DNA from: CAWFLT01 sp963816795
GTDB lineage: Bacteria > Acidobacteriota > Vicinamibacteria > Vicinamibacterales > SCN-69-37
DNA length: 64,000 nt
Assembly (NCBI GenBank): GCA_963816795.1
Contig: CAWFLT010000014.1
Span: 434,001-498,000, forward strand
Direction: 5' to 3'
Part shown: in pieces, positions 29,222-38,916 of the stretch
Layout: each line of letters begins with the position of its first letter
Position numbering within the stretch: position 1 is the first letter of the stretch
The notes under the pieces: model-generated
What the model saw: only the letters and a program-made list of their open reading frames with translations
What the model was told of the DNA's origin: nothing
The model's database searches: none
Made by a program: the position numbers and the translations under genes

Positions 29222-30558
29222 ATGGCGGCGTTCTCGGAGGTCAGCCGGCAGGCCGCGCACATCGCCGCCGGCCTGTTCGCGCTCCTGCTGCGGTGGCTGA
29301 CGTGGTGGCAGGCGGCGCTGCTTGGCGTCGTGGCGATTGCCGTGAACCGCGTGCTGCTGCCTCGTCTCGTCCCCACCCTCTCTCGCCCCGGCGAGTCGGG
29401 CACCGGCTGGATGTCGGGCATCGTGCTGTATCCGACTGGCCGTGCTCGCGCTCGTCCTGTGTTTGCCGTCACGACTCGAGATCGTCGCGGCGGCGTGGGG
29501 CATTCTGGCGGCCGGCGACGGATTCGCGACGCTCGTCGGCGCCCACGTGCGATTGGCGCGGCTGCCGTGGAACCCGGCGAAGTCGGTCGCCGGCCTGGCC
29601 GCGTTCATCGTCTTCGGCAGTCTCGCCGGCAGCGCGCTGGCCGCGTGGACCGACGCGATGGACCGGGTGCCCTTGTGGTGGATGGTCATCGCGCCGCCGG
29701 TCGCCGCCGTGGTCGCCGGGTTCGTCGAGACCGCACCGATTCGCGTCAACGACAACCTGACCGTGCCGGCAACGGCCGCCGCCGTGCTGTGGTCGTTGAG
29801 CCTCATCGATGCATCGGCGTGGCGCGCGTCGTTGCCGGATCTCGCCTCGCGACTCGCGCCGGCGCTCGCCCTCAACCTCATCGTCGCCTTCGCCGGCTGG
29901 CGCGCGCGGACCGTGACGGTGAGCGGCGCCGTGGTCGGCGCGGCGATCGGCGTCGCGGTGTTCGTCGGCACGGGCTGGCAGGGCTGGCTGATGCTGCTGG
30001 CGGCATTTCTTGCTGCCGCGATCGCCACCCGCGCCGGGTTCGCAGCGGAAGGCCGCCGCGGGCATCGCCGAGGATCGAGGAGGCCGCCGCGGACCTGGCA
30101 ACGCGATCGCCAACACCGGGATCGCGGCGTGGGCCGCGCTGCTGTCGGCGGGCGTGCCAGAGCCACCGATCGCCAGGCTCGCGATGGTGGCCGCGCTCGT
30201 CACGTCGGCGAGCGACACGGTCGCCAGCGAAGTCGGCAAGGCCTGGGGCCGCACCACGTGGCTGGTCACGGGCTTTCGGCGCGTCACGCCCGGCACGTCC
30301 GGCGCCGTCTCGCTCGAAGGCACGCTCGGTGGGATCGCGGCCGCGGCGCTCCTGGCGGCGTTGGCGGCGTGGCTCCACCTGATTCCCGTCGCGTGGGTGA
30401 TCGCGGTCGTCGCCGCCGCGACGATCGCGTCGCTGGTCGAGAGCGTGCTCGGCGCGACGCTCGAGTCGCCCGGGTTTCTCGACAACAACGCGCTGAACTT
30501 CGTGAACTCCGCGCTTGGCGCCGGCCTCGCCGTCGCCGCGGTGGCGGCATTCAGGTAG
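29222..30558 (+). CDS. Two-domain polyprenol/phytol kinase-like membrane protein (CTP-dependent kinase part plus DUF92 part)
   Basis: The N-terminal half resembles the dolichol kinase/VTE5 phytol kinase family (SRQAAHIAAGLF, GDGFATLVG, NPAKSVAGLAAF). The C-terminal half is DUF92/TMEM19 (VTE6 phytyl-phosphate kinase family): GNAIANTGIAAW, ASDTVASEVGKAWG, VTPGTSGAVSLEGT. About twelve membrane helices are expected. Two frame breaks (near 29440 and 30045) split the reading frame, but all three pieces are collinear with the family. By analogy it could phosphorylate an isoprenol twice to the diphosphate, and the next gene is a prenyltransferase. Confidence 0.8.
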
Positions 30559-30563
30559 CCACG

Positions 30564-31466
30564 ATGCTGAAGACGTACGTCGAGCTCGCGCGCCCGTTCA
30601 CGCTGATTGCCCCGGCCCTTGGCTTCTTTTCCGGCGCGCTGACCGCGATGGGTGCACATCCACGCGAACCGTTCACGCTCGGCATCCTCGTGCCGGCGCT
30701 GCTCGGGGCGCTCATGGCGATCGTCTTCAACGCCGGCAACAACGCGCTGAACCAGATCTACGACCTCGAGATCGATCGCGTGAACAAAGGCCGGCGTCCG
30801 CTGCCAAGCGGACGGATGACCATCGCGCAGGCCTGGGGCTTCACCGCGGTGACCTATGTGCTGACGCTGGTGCTGGCCTGGCTGGTGGCGCCTGGTGGAC
30901 GTCACGAGTGCTTCTGGATCGTCCTCGTCGCGGTCGTCGCGACCTACATCTATTCCGTCCCGCCGCTGCGGACCAAGGCGCTCGGGATCTGGGCGAACAT
31001 CACGATTGCGGTGCCCCGCGGCGTGCTGCTCAAGGTCGCCGGCTGGTCGTCGGTGAAGACCGTGATGGGCATCGAGCCCTGGTTCATCGGCGGCATCTTC
31101 GGCCTGTTCCTGCTCGGCGCGTCGACCACCAAGGACTTCGCCGACATGGAAGGCGATCGGCGAGGCGGCTGCCGGACGCTGCCCATCCAGTACGGCGTCC
31201 GTCGTGCCGCGTGGATGATCTCGCCGTCGTTCGTCGTGCCGTTTCTCCTCATCAACGTCGGCACGGCGGCCGGCATCCTGACCGGCCACGCCCTCCTGCT
31301 GCACCTGCTGGGCGCGGTCATGACGGTCTACGGACTCTACGTGTGTTACCTCATGCTCAAGCGACCAGAAGATCTCGCGATCGACGAGAACCACGTCTCC
31401 TGGGCGCACATGTATCGAATGATGTTCGTCGCGCAGATCGGGTTCGCGCTCGCGTACCTTCTTTAG
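30564..31466 (+). CDS. UbiA-family prenyltransferase
   Basis: A 300-residue membrane enzyme with the two Asp-rich prenyl-diphosphate motifs: NQIYDLEIDRVNKGRRPLPS near residue 67 and KDFADMEGD near residue 192, with Mg2+-binding acidic residues and about nine helices. It attaches a prenyl chain to an aromatic ring or a glycerol phosphate; the sequence cannot tell whether it acts on quinone, tetrapyrrole or lipid acceptors. The start is 5 bases after the two-domain kinase, so they are almost surely cotranscribed and may form a salvage-and-transfer pair. Confidence 0.88.
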   Translation: MLKTYVELARPFTLIAPALGFFSGALTAMGAHPREPFTLGILVPALLGALMAIVFNAGNNALNQIYDLEIDRVNKGRRPLPSGRMTIAQAWGFTAVTYVLTLVLAWLVAPGGRHECFWIVLVAVVATYIYSVPPLRTKALGIWANITIAVPRGVLLKVAGWSSVKTVMGIEPWFIGGIFGLFLLGASTTKDFADMEGDRRGGCRTLPIQYGVRRAAWMISPSFVVPFLLINVGTAAGILTGHALLLHLLGAVMTVYGLYVCYLMLKRPEDLAIDENHVSWAHMYRMMFVAQIGFALAYLL

Positions 31467-31660
31467 CGCGGCGGAGAACGAGGACACGGAGAAGGCTAGA
31501 GACACGGAGGCAGCCGAGCAGACACCGCGAGGGAGCGAGCGTAGCGAGCCCCGAGCGTCCGACGCGTGGGGGTGGGGCCCCACGCGGTGTAAAGAAAAGA
31601 CGCGTAGCGAGCCGTGAGCGCGCGCGAGCGGGGGTGGGGCCCCGCGAGCCACCAAAAAAA
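31467..31660 (+). repeat. Constant-core hairpin elements, copies 4 and 5, with word repeats
   Basis: The gap after the prenyltransferase holds GAACGAGGACACGGAG words (about 31476-31520), then copy 4 with a 9-bp stem CGCGTGGGG/CCCCACGCG (31563-31586), then copy 5 with GCGGGG/CCCCGC (31628-31645). Both carry AGCGTAGCGAGCC or GCGTAGCGAGCC upstream. Copy 5 ends in AAAAAAAGTTGAC, and its tail supplies the -35 box of the next promoter. Confidence 0.7.
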
Positions 31661-31661
31661 G

Positions 31662-31693
31662 TTGACATGATGTCGCCTGAAGGCGAATATATA
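31662..31693 (+). promoter_or_regulatory. Promoter of the radical SAM gene with a palindromic spacer
   Basis: TTGACA (31662-31667) is followed at 17-20 bases by an AT-rich -10 (GAATAT/TATATA, 31685-31693). Inside the spacer a perfect palindrome TCGCCT-GA-AGGCGA (31673-31686) is placed like an operator. The ATG at 31702 is 8 bases downstream of the -10. Confidence 0.55.
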
Positions 31694-31701
31694 GCGAAAC
31701 A

Positions 31702-32670
31702 ATGAAATCCACGCAGATTGGCGTTGTTCGAGCCGCCAGCTTCCGCGCCGACGCTGCAGGGAGGTCGCCGATGCCGTCCGCGTGGCCGGCATTGACGGCC
31801 TGCCCGAAGCGCGTGAACGCGCCGACCACGCGCGGTATCAGGAAGTGCACGTCCGCTCGGCGATGACGCGGACGCAGGGCATGCCGTTCAAGTGGGCGCT
31901 CAACCCCTACAGAGGATGCACGCACGCGTGCGAGTACTGCTACGCGCGAAAGTATCAGCGGCACCTCGAGCTCGGCGCCGGCGACGACTTCTCCACGCTC
32001 ATTTTCGTGAAACGCAACCTGCCCGACGTCCTGCGGCGCGAGCTGGCGCGGCCGGCCTGGGCACGCGAGACCGTCGCCGTCGGGACCGCGACCGATCCCT
32101 ACCAACCGATCGAAGGACACTACGAGCTGACACGACGATGTCTCGAGGCGCTGGTGCACGCCGAGACGCCGTTCTCCATCGTCACCAAGGGCCCGATGGT
32201 CGTGCGCGACACCGACCTGCTCGTCCGCGCGTCGCGGGCCGCCGGCTGTCAGGTGTACGTGAGCGTCCCGAGCGTCGACGAGCGAGGCGTGGGCGACGCT
32301 CGAGCCGGGCACCGCGCCGCCGCGGCAGCGTCTCCGCGCGGTGCGGCAGTTGTCAGACGCCGGAGTCGACGCGGCCGTGCTGATGATGCCGCTCGTGCCG
32401 GGCGTGACCACGTCGCGCTCCGCCGTGCGCGCGACGCTGCAAGCCGTGGCGGACGCCGGCGTCCGCTTGGCAGGGTCGGGCGTCACGCACCTCGAAGACG
32501 GCGTGCGCCAGCACTTCTTCGCGTTTCTGGAACGCGCGTATCCCGATCTGCTCGACGGCTATCGGGGACTCTACAAGGGAGCGTACGCGCCGAAGGACTA
32601 CGTTTCAAAGGTCAAGGCGATGGTGAGCAGCCTCGTCGCGGAGGTGGGCACGACGTTCAAACGAAGGTAG
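31702..32670 (+). CDS. Radical SAM protein, SPL/Rv2578c-like family (frame breaks)
   Basis: The family signature is the iron-sulfur site CTHACEYCYARKYQRHLE (C-x3-C-x2-C near residue 75 of the joined protein), with TKGPMVVRD, SVPS and the C-terminal YPDLLDGYRGLYKGAYAPKDY. Frame breaks occur near 31760 and 32290. I use the ATG at 31702 because it fits the promoter; a GTG at 31782 is an alternative start that gives only the conserved core. The substrate of this subfamily is unknown; related proteins include spore photoproduct lyase. It stands alone between repeat elements and the convergent htpX. Confidence 0.75.
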
Positions 32671-32696
32671 TTCTGTCTCGGGCCCTCAGATATTAC

Positions 32697-32722
32697 AGGC
32701 GCGGGGCCCCACCCCCGCGCCT
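32697..32722 (-). repeat. Constant-core hairpin element, copy 6
   Basis: AGGCGCGGGG (32697-32706) and CCCCGCGCCT (32713-32722) form a perfect 10-bp stem around the constant core. On the minus strand an upstream hairpin-like GCGCCGCCTTGTGGCGC precedes it. It sits between the radical SAM and htpX stops, so it could act as a bidirectional transcript end. Confidence 0.7.
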
Positions 32723-32763
32723 CGGGCCCGCGCCACAAGGCGGCGCGGGGTGCTCTGCTCTTC

Positions 32764-33604
32764 TTAAACGCGGCCACCGCGCAGCGCCATCAGCGCCTGC
32801 ACGCGCTCTTCGGTCGGCGGGTGGCTCGAAAACAGCTTGCCGATGCCGCCCATGCCGGCGAACGGGCTCATGATGAACATGTGCGCCGTCGCCGGGTTCG
32901 CGTCGAGCGGCACCTGACGCGCGGCCGATTCGATGCGGCGCAGCGCCGACGCCAGCCCCATCGGGGATCCCACGATCTCGGCGCCGCCGCGGTCGGCGGC
33001 AAACTCACGCTGGCGTGAGATCGCCATCTGGATCAGCATGGCGGCGATCGGGCCGAGGATCATGAACGCCAGCGCCGCCAGCGGACTGTCCGCCGTTCCC
33101 GCGCTCGTCCCGGGAACCGCCGAAGAACATCGCAAAGCGCGACAGCGAACATGATCGCGGCGGCGATCGTCGCCGCGACCGTGCTGATCAGGATGTCGCG
33201 ATGCTTCACGTGCGCCAGCTCGTGCGCGATGACGCCCTCGAGCTCGCTCTCCGAGAGCACACGCATGATGCCTTCGGTCGCGGCGACCGCCGCGTGCTGC
33301 GGATTGCGGCCGGTCGCGAACGCGTTCGGCGACGGGTCCGGGATGACGTACACCTTCGGCATCGGCAGGCCCGCCTTTTGCGCCAGCCGCGCGGTCATCC
33401 GGTAGCAGCGGATGATCCGGTCCGACCTGCCTGCGCGTTGTACATGCGCAGCACGATCTTGTCGGAGAACCAGTAGCTGCCGACGTTCATCACGATCGCG
33501 ATGATGAAGCCGATGTAGAGGCCGTTCTGGCCGAACGCCGCGCCCGCCAGGATGAGCAACGCGCTCATCAGCCCCAGCAGCAGTGCCGTTTTCACTCCAC
33601 TCAT
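32764..33604 (-). CDS. htpX: Membrane metalloprotease HtpX (two frame breaks)
   Basis: An M48-family zinc protease for quality control of membrane proteins. Two N-terminal helices (TALLLGLMSALLILAGAAFG and GLYIGFIIAIVMNVGSYWF), the zinc site HELAHVKHRD near residue 135, and a second helical pair with QREFAADRGGAEIVG holding the third ligand are visible; the end SSHPPTEERVQAL is typical. Breaks near 33415 and 33120 shift the frame. The ATG at 33602-33604 follows AAGAGGG. It is convergent with the radical SAM gene. Confidence 0.9.
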
Positions 33605-33623
33605 TGCACCCTCTTGAACTCGC

Positions 33624-34767
33624 TTATGCCCCATTATCGCAAATTCTGGCGATCAGGCCGGCGACGAGCGCCGCGCGCGGCGCCAGCTCGTTGATGACGA
33701 CGTGCTCATGGAGCGCGTGAGGACCGTCGCCGAGCGCACCCATCCCGTCGATCGTTGGGACGCCAAGCGCCGCGGTGAAGTTCCCGTCCGAGGCGCCGCC
33801 GGTCGCGCCTTCCGCGAGCTCGCGACCCATCGGCGGCCGCGACCTCGCGTGCCATCGCGTAGAGCGCCGCCACGCCGGCCGTCCGCTCCATCGGCGGGCG
33901 ATTGACCCGCCCGCTCAGCTGCAGGCGCACTCGCGGATCGGCAGGCGCCAGGTGCCTGGAGGGCGCGCTCGATCGCCTCGGCGTCTGCGAGCCGGCTGAT
34001 GCGAACGTCGATCACCGCCCGCGCCCGTTCCGCGACGACGTTCGATCGCGTGCCGCCCTCGATGACGCCGACGTTGACGGTCACGTCCGCGTTCGGCATC
34101 GTTCAGCGCGTCGATCGCGAGAATCTGGCGCGCGATCTCGCGGATCGCGCTCGCGCCGGCACCAGGATTCGCGCCGGCGTGGGCGGACACCCCGTGCGCG
34201 ACGAGCTCGAACTCGCCGACGCCCTTGCGTGCGGTCTTCACCGCGCCGCCCGGGAGCGCCGGTTCGAGCACGATCACGGCCGCGCTCTCGCGCGCGAGCC
34301 GCTCGATCGCCGCCCGCGATGTGGCGCTGCCGACTTCCTCGTCGCTCGTCGCGAGCAGTCTCACCCGCGGGCGACTGGCCGGCTCGCCGGCGGCGAGCAC
34401 GCGCGCCGGCCGTGATCCCAATCGCCAGGCCGGCCTTCATGTCGAGCACGCCCGGCCCATGCAGCAGGCCGTCGCGTTCTTCGACCGGCATACGGGCGAT
34501 CTGGCCGACCGGCCACACCGTGTCGAAGTGGCCGATCAGCAGAATGCCGGGTCCGCGTCCCGGCCACTCGGCCAGGACGTGATCCGCCGTCGGTGCGCCG
34601 GGCAGCCGGCGCACGGTCGCGCCGGCGCCTCCAGCTGCCGCACGAGCACCGCGGCGCAGGCCTCGAGCGCCCCGCGGTCGGTGCTGGGAGATTCGGCCCG
34701 AACGAGCTCGCGCAACAGCGCTGAGCAGGCCGTCAGCTTCGCGCTCGCAGGCCGATACCAGGTTCAT
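33624..34767 (-). CDS. M20-family metallopeptidase, glutamate carboxypeptidase-like (several frame breaks)
   Basis: The joined pieces show the M20 zinc ligands and catalytic residues in order: GHFDTVWP (His), GVLDMKAG (Asp), TSDEEVGS (catalytic Glu), and near the C-terminus GDGPHALHEHV (His). At least four frame breaks occur between 33830 and 34700. Members hydrolyse the C-terminal residue of peptides, folyl-glutamates or acyl amino acids. The ATG at 34765-34767 lies 12 bases from a -10 box shared with the divergent gene. It stops 20 bases before htpX starts. A cleavable signal is not evident. Confidence 0.75.
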
Positions 34768-34790
34768 GCGGTCCTACCTATAATAGAGGG
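34768..34790. promoter_or_regulatory. Divergent promoter with overlapping -10 boxes (23-base gap)
   Basis: On the plus strand TATAAT (34779-34784) is 6 bases before the GTG at 34791. On the minus strand TATTAT (34785-34780) overlaps it and is 12 bases before the M20 ATG at 34767. Both -35 boxes would lie in the opposite coding region; none is strong. Confidence 0.6.
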
Positions 34791-35395
34791 GTGACCTTGA
34801 GGCGCGGACGGACGCTCGCGGCCGCCATTGGAATCAGTCTCGCGATGACGCTCGCAGGCAGCGGCGCAAACGCAGCAGTCGCCGCCGGTGCCACGTCCGT
34901 TCCCGGGCACGACCCCGCCGCCGACCCGGCGCCCAGGCCACCAACGCCGCCGCCACCAGCGCCGCCACCCGGGCCGACCGTCACCGCGCCGGTCGTCCGC
35001 CGCCCGCCGCGCCGCAGAGCTCCGCCGCTGAAGGTGGGGCGGCGGCGTACGCCTATCCCGGCGCGGAGTTCATCAGCTCGTTCGACGCCGGCCGCGGCCA
35101 GCGCTACTTCCTGTACGGCACGAACGCGTCATTCGCCGAAATCGTTCAGTACTACCGCACCTCGCTCAAGGCCGGCGGCGGCCGCGAGTTGATGAAGCTG
35201 CCGGCCATGCAGCAGTTCGATCTGGGCCGCTTCGACGAGGACACGATGGCCTATCCGCCGAGCGTCGTCGTCAAGGACTACACCTGGAACAATTCGCCCG
35301 GCTATCTCGCGGTCATCGGCACGACCGAGAAGCGATTCAAGACGGTGATTCAGATCGTCCCGCCTGGACCGGTGCGACTGACGCTCTCGAGCTGA
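34791..35395 (+). CDS. Secreted Pro-rich protein of unknown function (frame breaks)
   Basis: I do not recognise the family. An N-terminal signal peptide (TLAAAIGISLAMTLAGSGA) precedes a Pro-rich low-complexity linker, then a compact C-terminal domain: AYPGAEFISSFDAGRG, YFLYGTNASFAEIVQYY, AMQQFDLGRFDEDTMAYPP and GYLAVIGTTEKRFKTVIQIV. Frame breaks occur in the linker (about 34870-35040). The GTG start is 6 bases after TATAAT, so translation is probably leaderless. The 3' end overlaps or abuts the thiC 3' end. The domain has the look of a small periplasmic alpha/beta fold but this is not a call. Confidence 0.65.
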
Positions 35396-35396
35396 C

Positions 35397-37040
<1,644 letters not shown>

Positions 37041-37084
37041 TGATGCGAGTTTACCAGTGGTCGATCCGAGGTTCCGGCACCCAG

Positions 37085-37215
37085 CGCCGCCTAGCGGCGC
37101 GTGGCCCGAGCGCGGGCGGTGGGGCCCCGCGCCAGTAAAAAACTGGCCAACTTGTTCTAGGGCGCGGGGCCCCACCCCCGCGCTCGGGCCAGCGCCGCCA
37201 GCGGCGCTGGTGCGC
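37085..37215. repeat. Constant-core hairpin elements, copies 7 and 8, head to head
   Basis: Copy 7 (plus, stem GCGCGGG/CCCGCGC, 37110-37132, core variant GGGCGGTGGGGCCCC) and copy 8 (minus, GCGCGGGG/CCCCGCGC, 37162-37183) face each other. Each is preceded by its own GCGCCGC-GCGGCGC hairpin, and their tails (AAAAAACTGGCC and CAAGTTGGCC) are complementary, so the whole unit is one large inverted repeat. It separates thiC from the methyltransferase gene. Confidence 0.75.
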
Positions 37216-37240
37216 TCGGACCTCGGAACCCCGGCACCGT

Positions 37241-38428
37241 CTACGCCAGTTTCCGCAGCACTAGACACTTCAGATACTGCGTTTCCGGCACCCCGAGCAG
37301 GACGGGATGGTCGCGCGCCTGCAGGCGTTTCTCGACCAGCGTCACCGTCGCGCGGGCGTCGAGCGCGGCCTGCAAGACGATGTCCTGGAACATGTCCTCA
37401 TCGACGTTGTACGAGCAGCTGCAGGTCATCAGATGGCCGCCCGGCTCGAGCAGCTTGAGCGCCCGCAGGTTGATCTCCTTGTAGCCCGCGATGGCGCGCG
37501 GCACGGCGGCCTTGTTCTTGGCGAACGCCGGCGGGTCCAGGACGATCGTCTCGAACCGCTGTTCGGCGATCTCGAGCTCGCGCAGCTCGTCGAAGACATT
37601 CGCCTCACGGACCTCGAGGTTCGCGATGCCGTTGCGGGTCGCGTTGGCCCGCGTCGCCGCCACTGCCGCCGCCGATGAATCGATCGCCAGCACCGAGTCG
37701 CAGCGGTCGGCCATCTGCAGCGCGAATCCGCCGTGGTACGTGAATGCGTCGAGGGCACGGCCTCGTGCATAGCCGGCCGCCGCCTGGTGATTCTCGCGCT
37801 GATCCAGGAACATCCCGGTCTTCTGGCCGTGACGAACGTCGACCTGATGGCGGATCCGGCCCTCGGTGACCTCGACGACGTCCGGGACGTCGCCGAAGAC
37901 GACCCGGACCTCTGCCTCCAGCCCCTCGAGTTGCCGGACTTTCGGATCGTTGCGCGCGAGGATGCCGCTCGGCTGCACGACCGCGGCCAGCACCGCCGTG
38001 AGCTCGGCAAGCCGGCGGTCGGTGCCCTGCGCGAGCGTCTGTACCACCAGCACGTCGTCGTAGCGATCGACGACCAGGCCCGGCAGCCGATCGGCCTCGC
38101 CGTGAATCAGGCGGTAGGCCGAATCGGCGATGCCGAGCGTGCGCCGGTAGTCGACAGCCGCCGCGACCCGGTCGTGCCAGAGCGTCGCTTCGTCGAGCCT
38201 GGCGTCGACGCTGAGCACGCGGATCGAGATTTGAGAGGTGCTGCTGAAGAGCGCCCACCCCAGCGGACGCCCGCGTTCGCCGACGAGGCGGACGACGTCG
38301 CCGGGCGCTGCCGAGGCCGTCACCACGTCCGACCGGTAGATCCACGGGTGGCCGGCGCGAATCCGCTCCACGCCGCGGCGTGAGATCGTCACGGTCGCCG
38401 TCATCGCTGCTGACGAATCGTCCGGCAT
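37241..38428 (-). CDS. RlmI-like 23S rRNA (cytosine-C5) methyltransferase
   Basis: A 395-residue SAM-dependent methyltransferase with an N-terminal PUA-like domain (RIRAGHPWIYRSDV near residue 22), the family stretch GQKTGMFLDQREN near 225, the Rossmann motif ALDAFTYHGGFAL, the DPPAFAKNK loop and the catalytic Cys pair CSCSYNV near 345. E. coli RlmI methylates C1962 of 23S rRNA; the target here is inferred. The first ATG (38428) is preferred because it sits 6 bases after a -10 box (TAATAT); MTATVTI at 38404 is an alternative. It is divergent from rpiB with a 20-base gap. Confidence 0.88.
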   Translation of the reverse strand: MPDDSSAAMTATVTISRRGVERIRAGHPWIYRSDVVTASAAPGDVVRLVGERGRPLGWALFSSTSQISIRVLSVDARLDEATLWHDRVAAAVDYRRTLGIADSAYRLIHGEADRLPGLVVDRYDDVLVVQTLAQGTDRRLAELTAVLAAVVQPSGILARNDPKVRQLEGLEAEVRVVFGDVPDVVEVTEGRIRHQVDVRHGQKTGMFLDQRENHQAAAGYARGRALDAFTYHGGFALQMADRCDSVLAIDSSAAAVAATRANATRNGIANLEVREANVFDELRELEIAEQRFETIVLDPPAFAKNKAAVPRAIAGYKEINLRALKLLEPGGHLMTCSCSYNVDEDMFQDIVLQAALDARATVTLVEKRLQARDHPVLLGVPETQYLKCLVLRKLA

Positions 38429-38448
38429 CTGTTGATATTATTCCGCTG
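38429..38448. promoter_or_regulatory. Divergent promoter with overlapping -10 boxes (20-base gap)
   Basis: Plus strand: TATTAT (38436-38441) is 7 bases before the rpiB ATG. Minus strand: TAATAT (38440-38435) is 6 bases before the methyltransferase ATG. The two hexamers share five base pairs, and both transcripts would be leaderless. Confidence 0.6.
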
Positions 38449-38916
38449 ATGCGAGTTGCCCTCGGCGCCGATCATGCCGGCGTCGCGCTGAAGGAAGATA
38501 TCAAGAAGCTGCTCGACGCCCGCGGCATCGCCTACCGGGATTTCGGGACCGAGTCGACCGAGCCGGTCGACTACCCCGATTACGCGGTCAGCGTCGCGCG
38601 CGTCGTCGCGGACGGCGAGTTCGATCGCGGCATCCTGTTCTGCGGCTCGGGCATCGGGATGGCCATCGCGGCCAACAAGGTCCCCGGCGTCCGATCGGCC
38701 GCCGTCTTCGACGAAGCGTCGGCCCGGGTCAGCCGCTCGCACAATGACCTCAACGTCCTCTCGCTCGGCGAACGCGTCACCGACCCGGAGGAAGCCGCCC
38801 GCATCGTCACGGCGTTCATCGACACGCCGTTTGCTGGCGGCCGCCATCAGCGCCGCGTCGACAAGATTGCCGCGCTCGAGATCCCACATGAATCATCTTT
38901 CGACAAGCGATCCTGA
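38449..38916 (+). CDS. rpiB: Ribose 5-phosphate isomerase B
   Basis: A 155-residue LacAB/RpiB enzyme that interconverts ribose 5-phosphate and ribulose 5-phosphate. Motifs: ALGADHAGVALKE near the start, VDYPDYA, the catalytic-Cys strand ILFCGSGIGMAIAANK near residue 68, and SHNDLNVLSLGER near 103. The ATG at 38449 follows its -10 box at 7 bases, so the long upstream extension of the frame is not used. Its end overlaps the glyA start by 29 bases. Confidence 0.95.
   Translation: MRVALGADHAGVALKEDIKKLLDARGIAYRDFGTESTEPVDYPDYAVSVARVVADGEFDRGILFCGSGIGMAIAANKVPGVRSAAVFDEASARVSRSHNDLNVLSLGERVTDPEEAARIVTAFIDTPFAGGRHQRRVDKIAALEIPHESSFDKRS

Noticed and set aside
29469..32486. A 1005-codon minus-strand frame across the DUF92, UbiA and radical SAM genes
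   Set aside because: It covers three unrelated plus-strand genes and repeat elements, so it cannot be a real protein.
37041..37240. A TPP riboswitch upstream of thiC
   Set aside because: The THI-box motifs (such as CTGAGA) are not found, and the gap is filled with hairpin elements.
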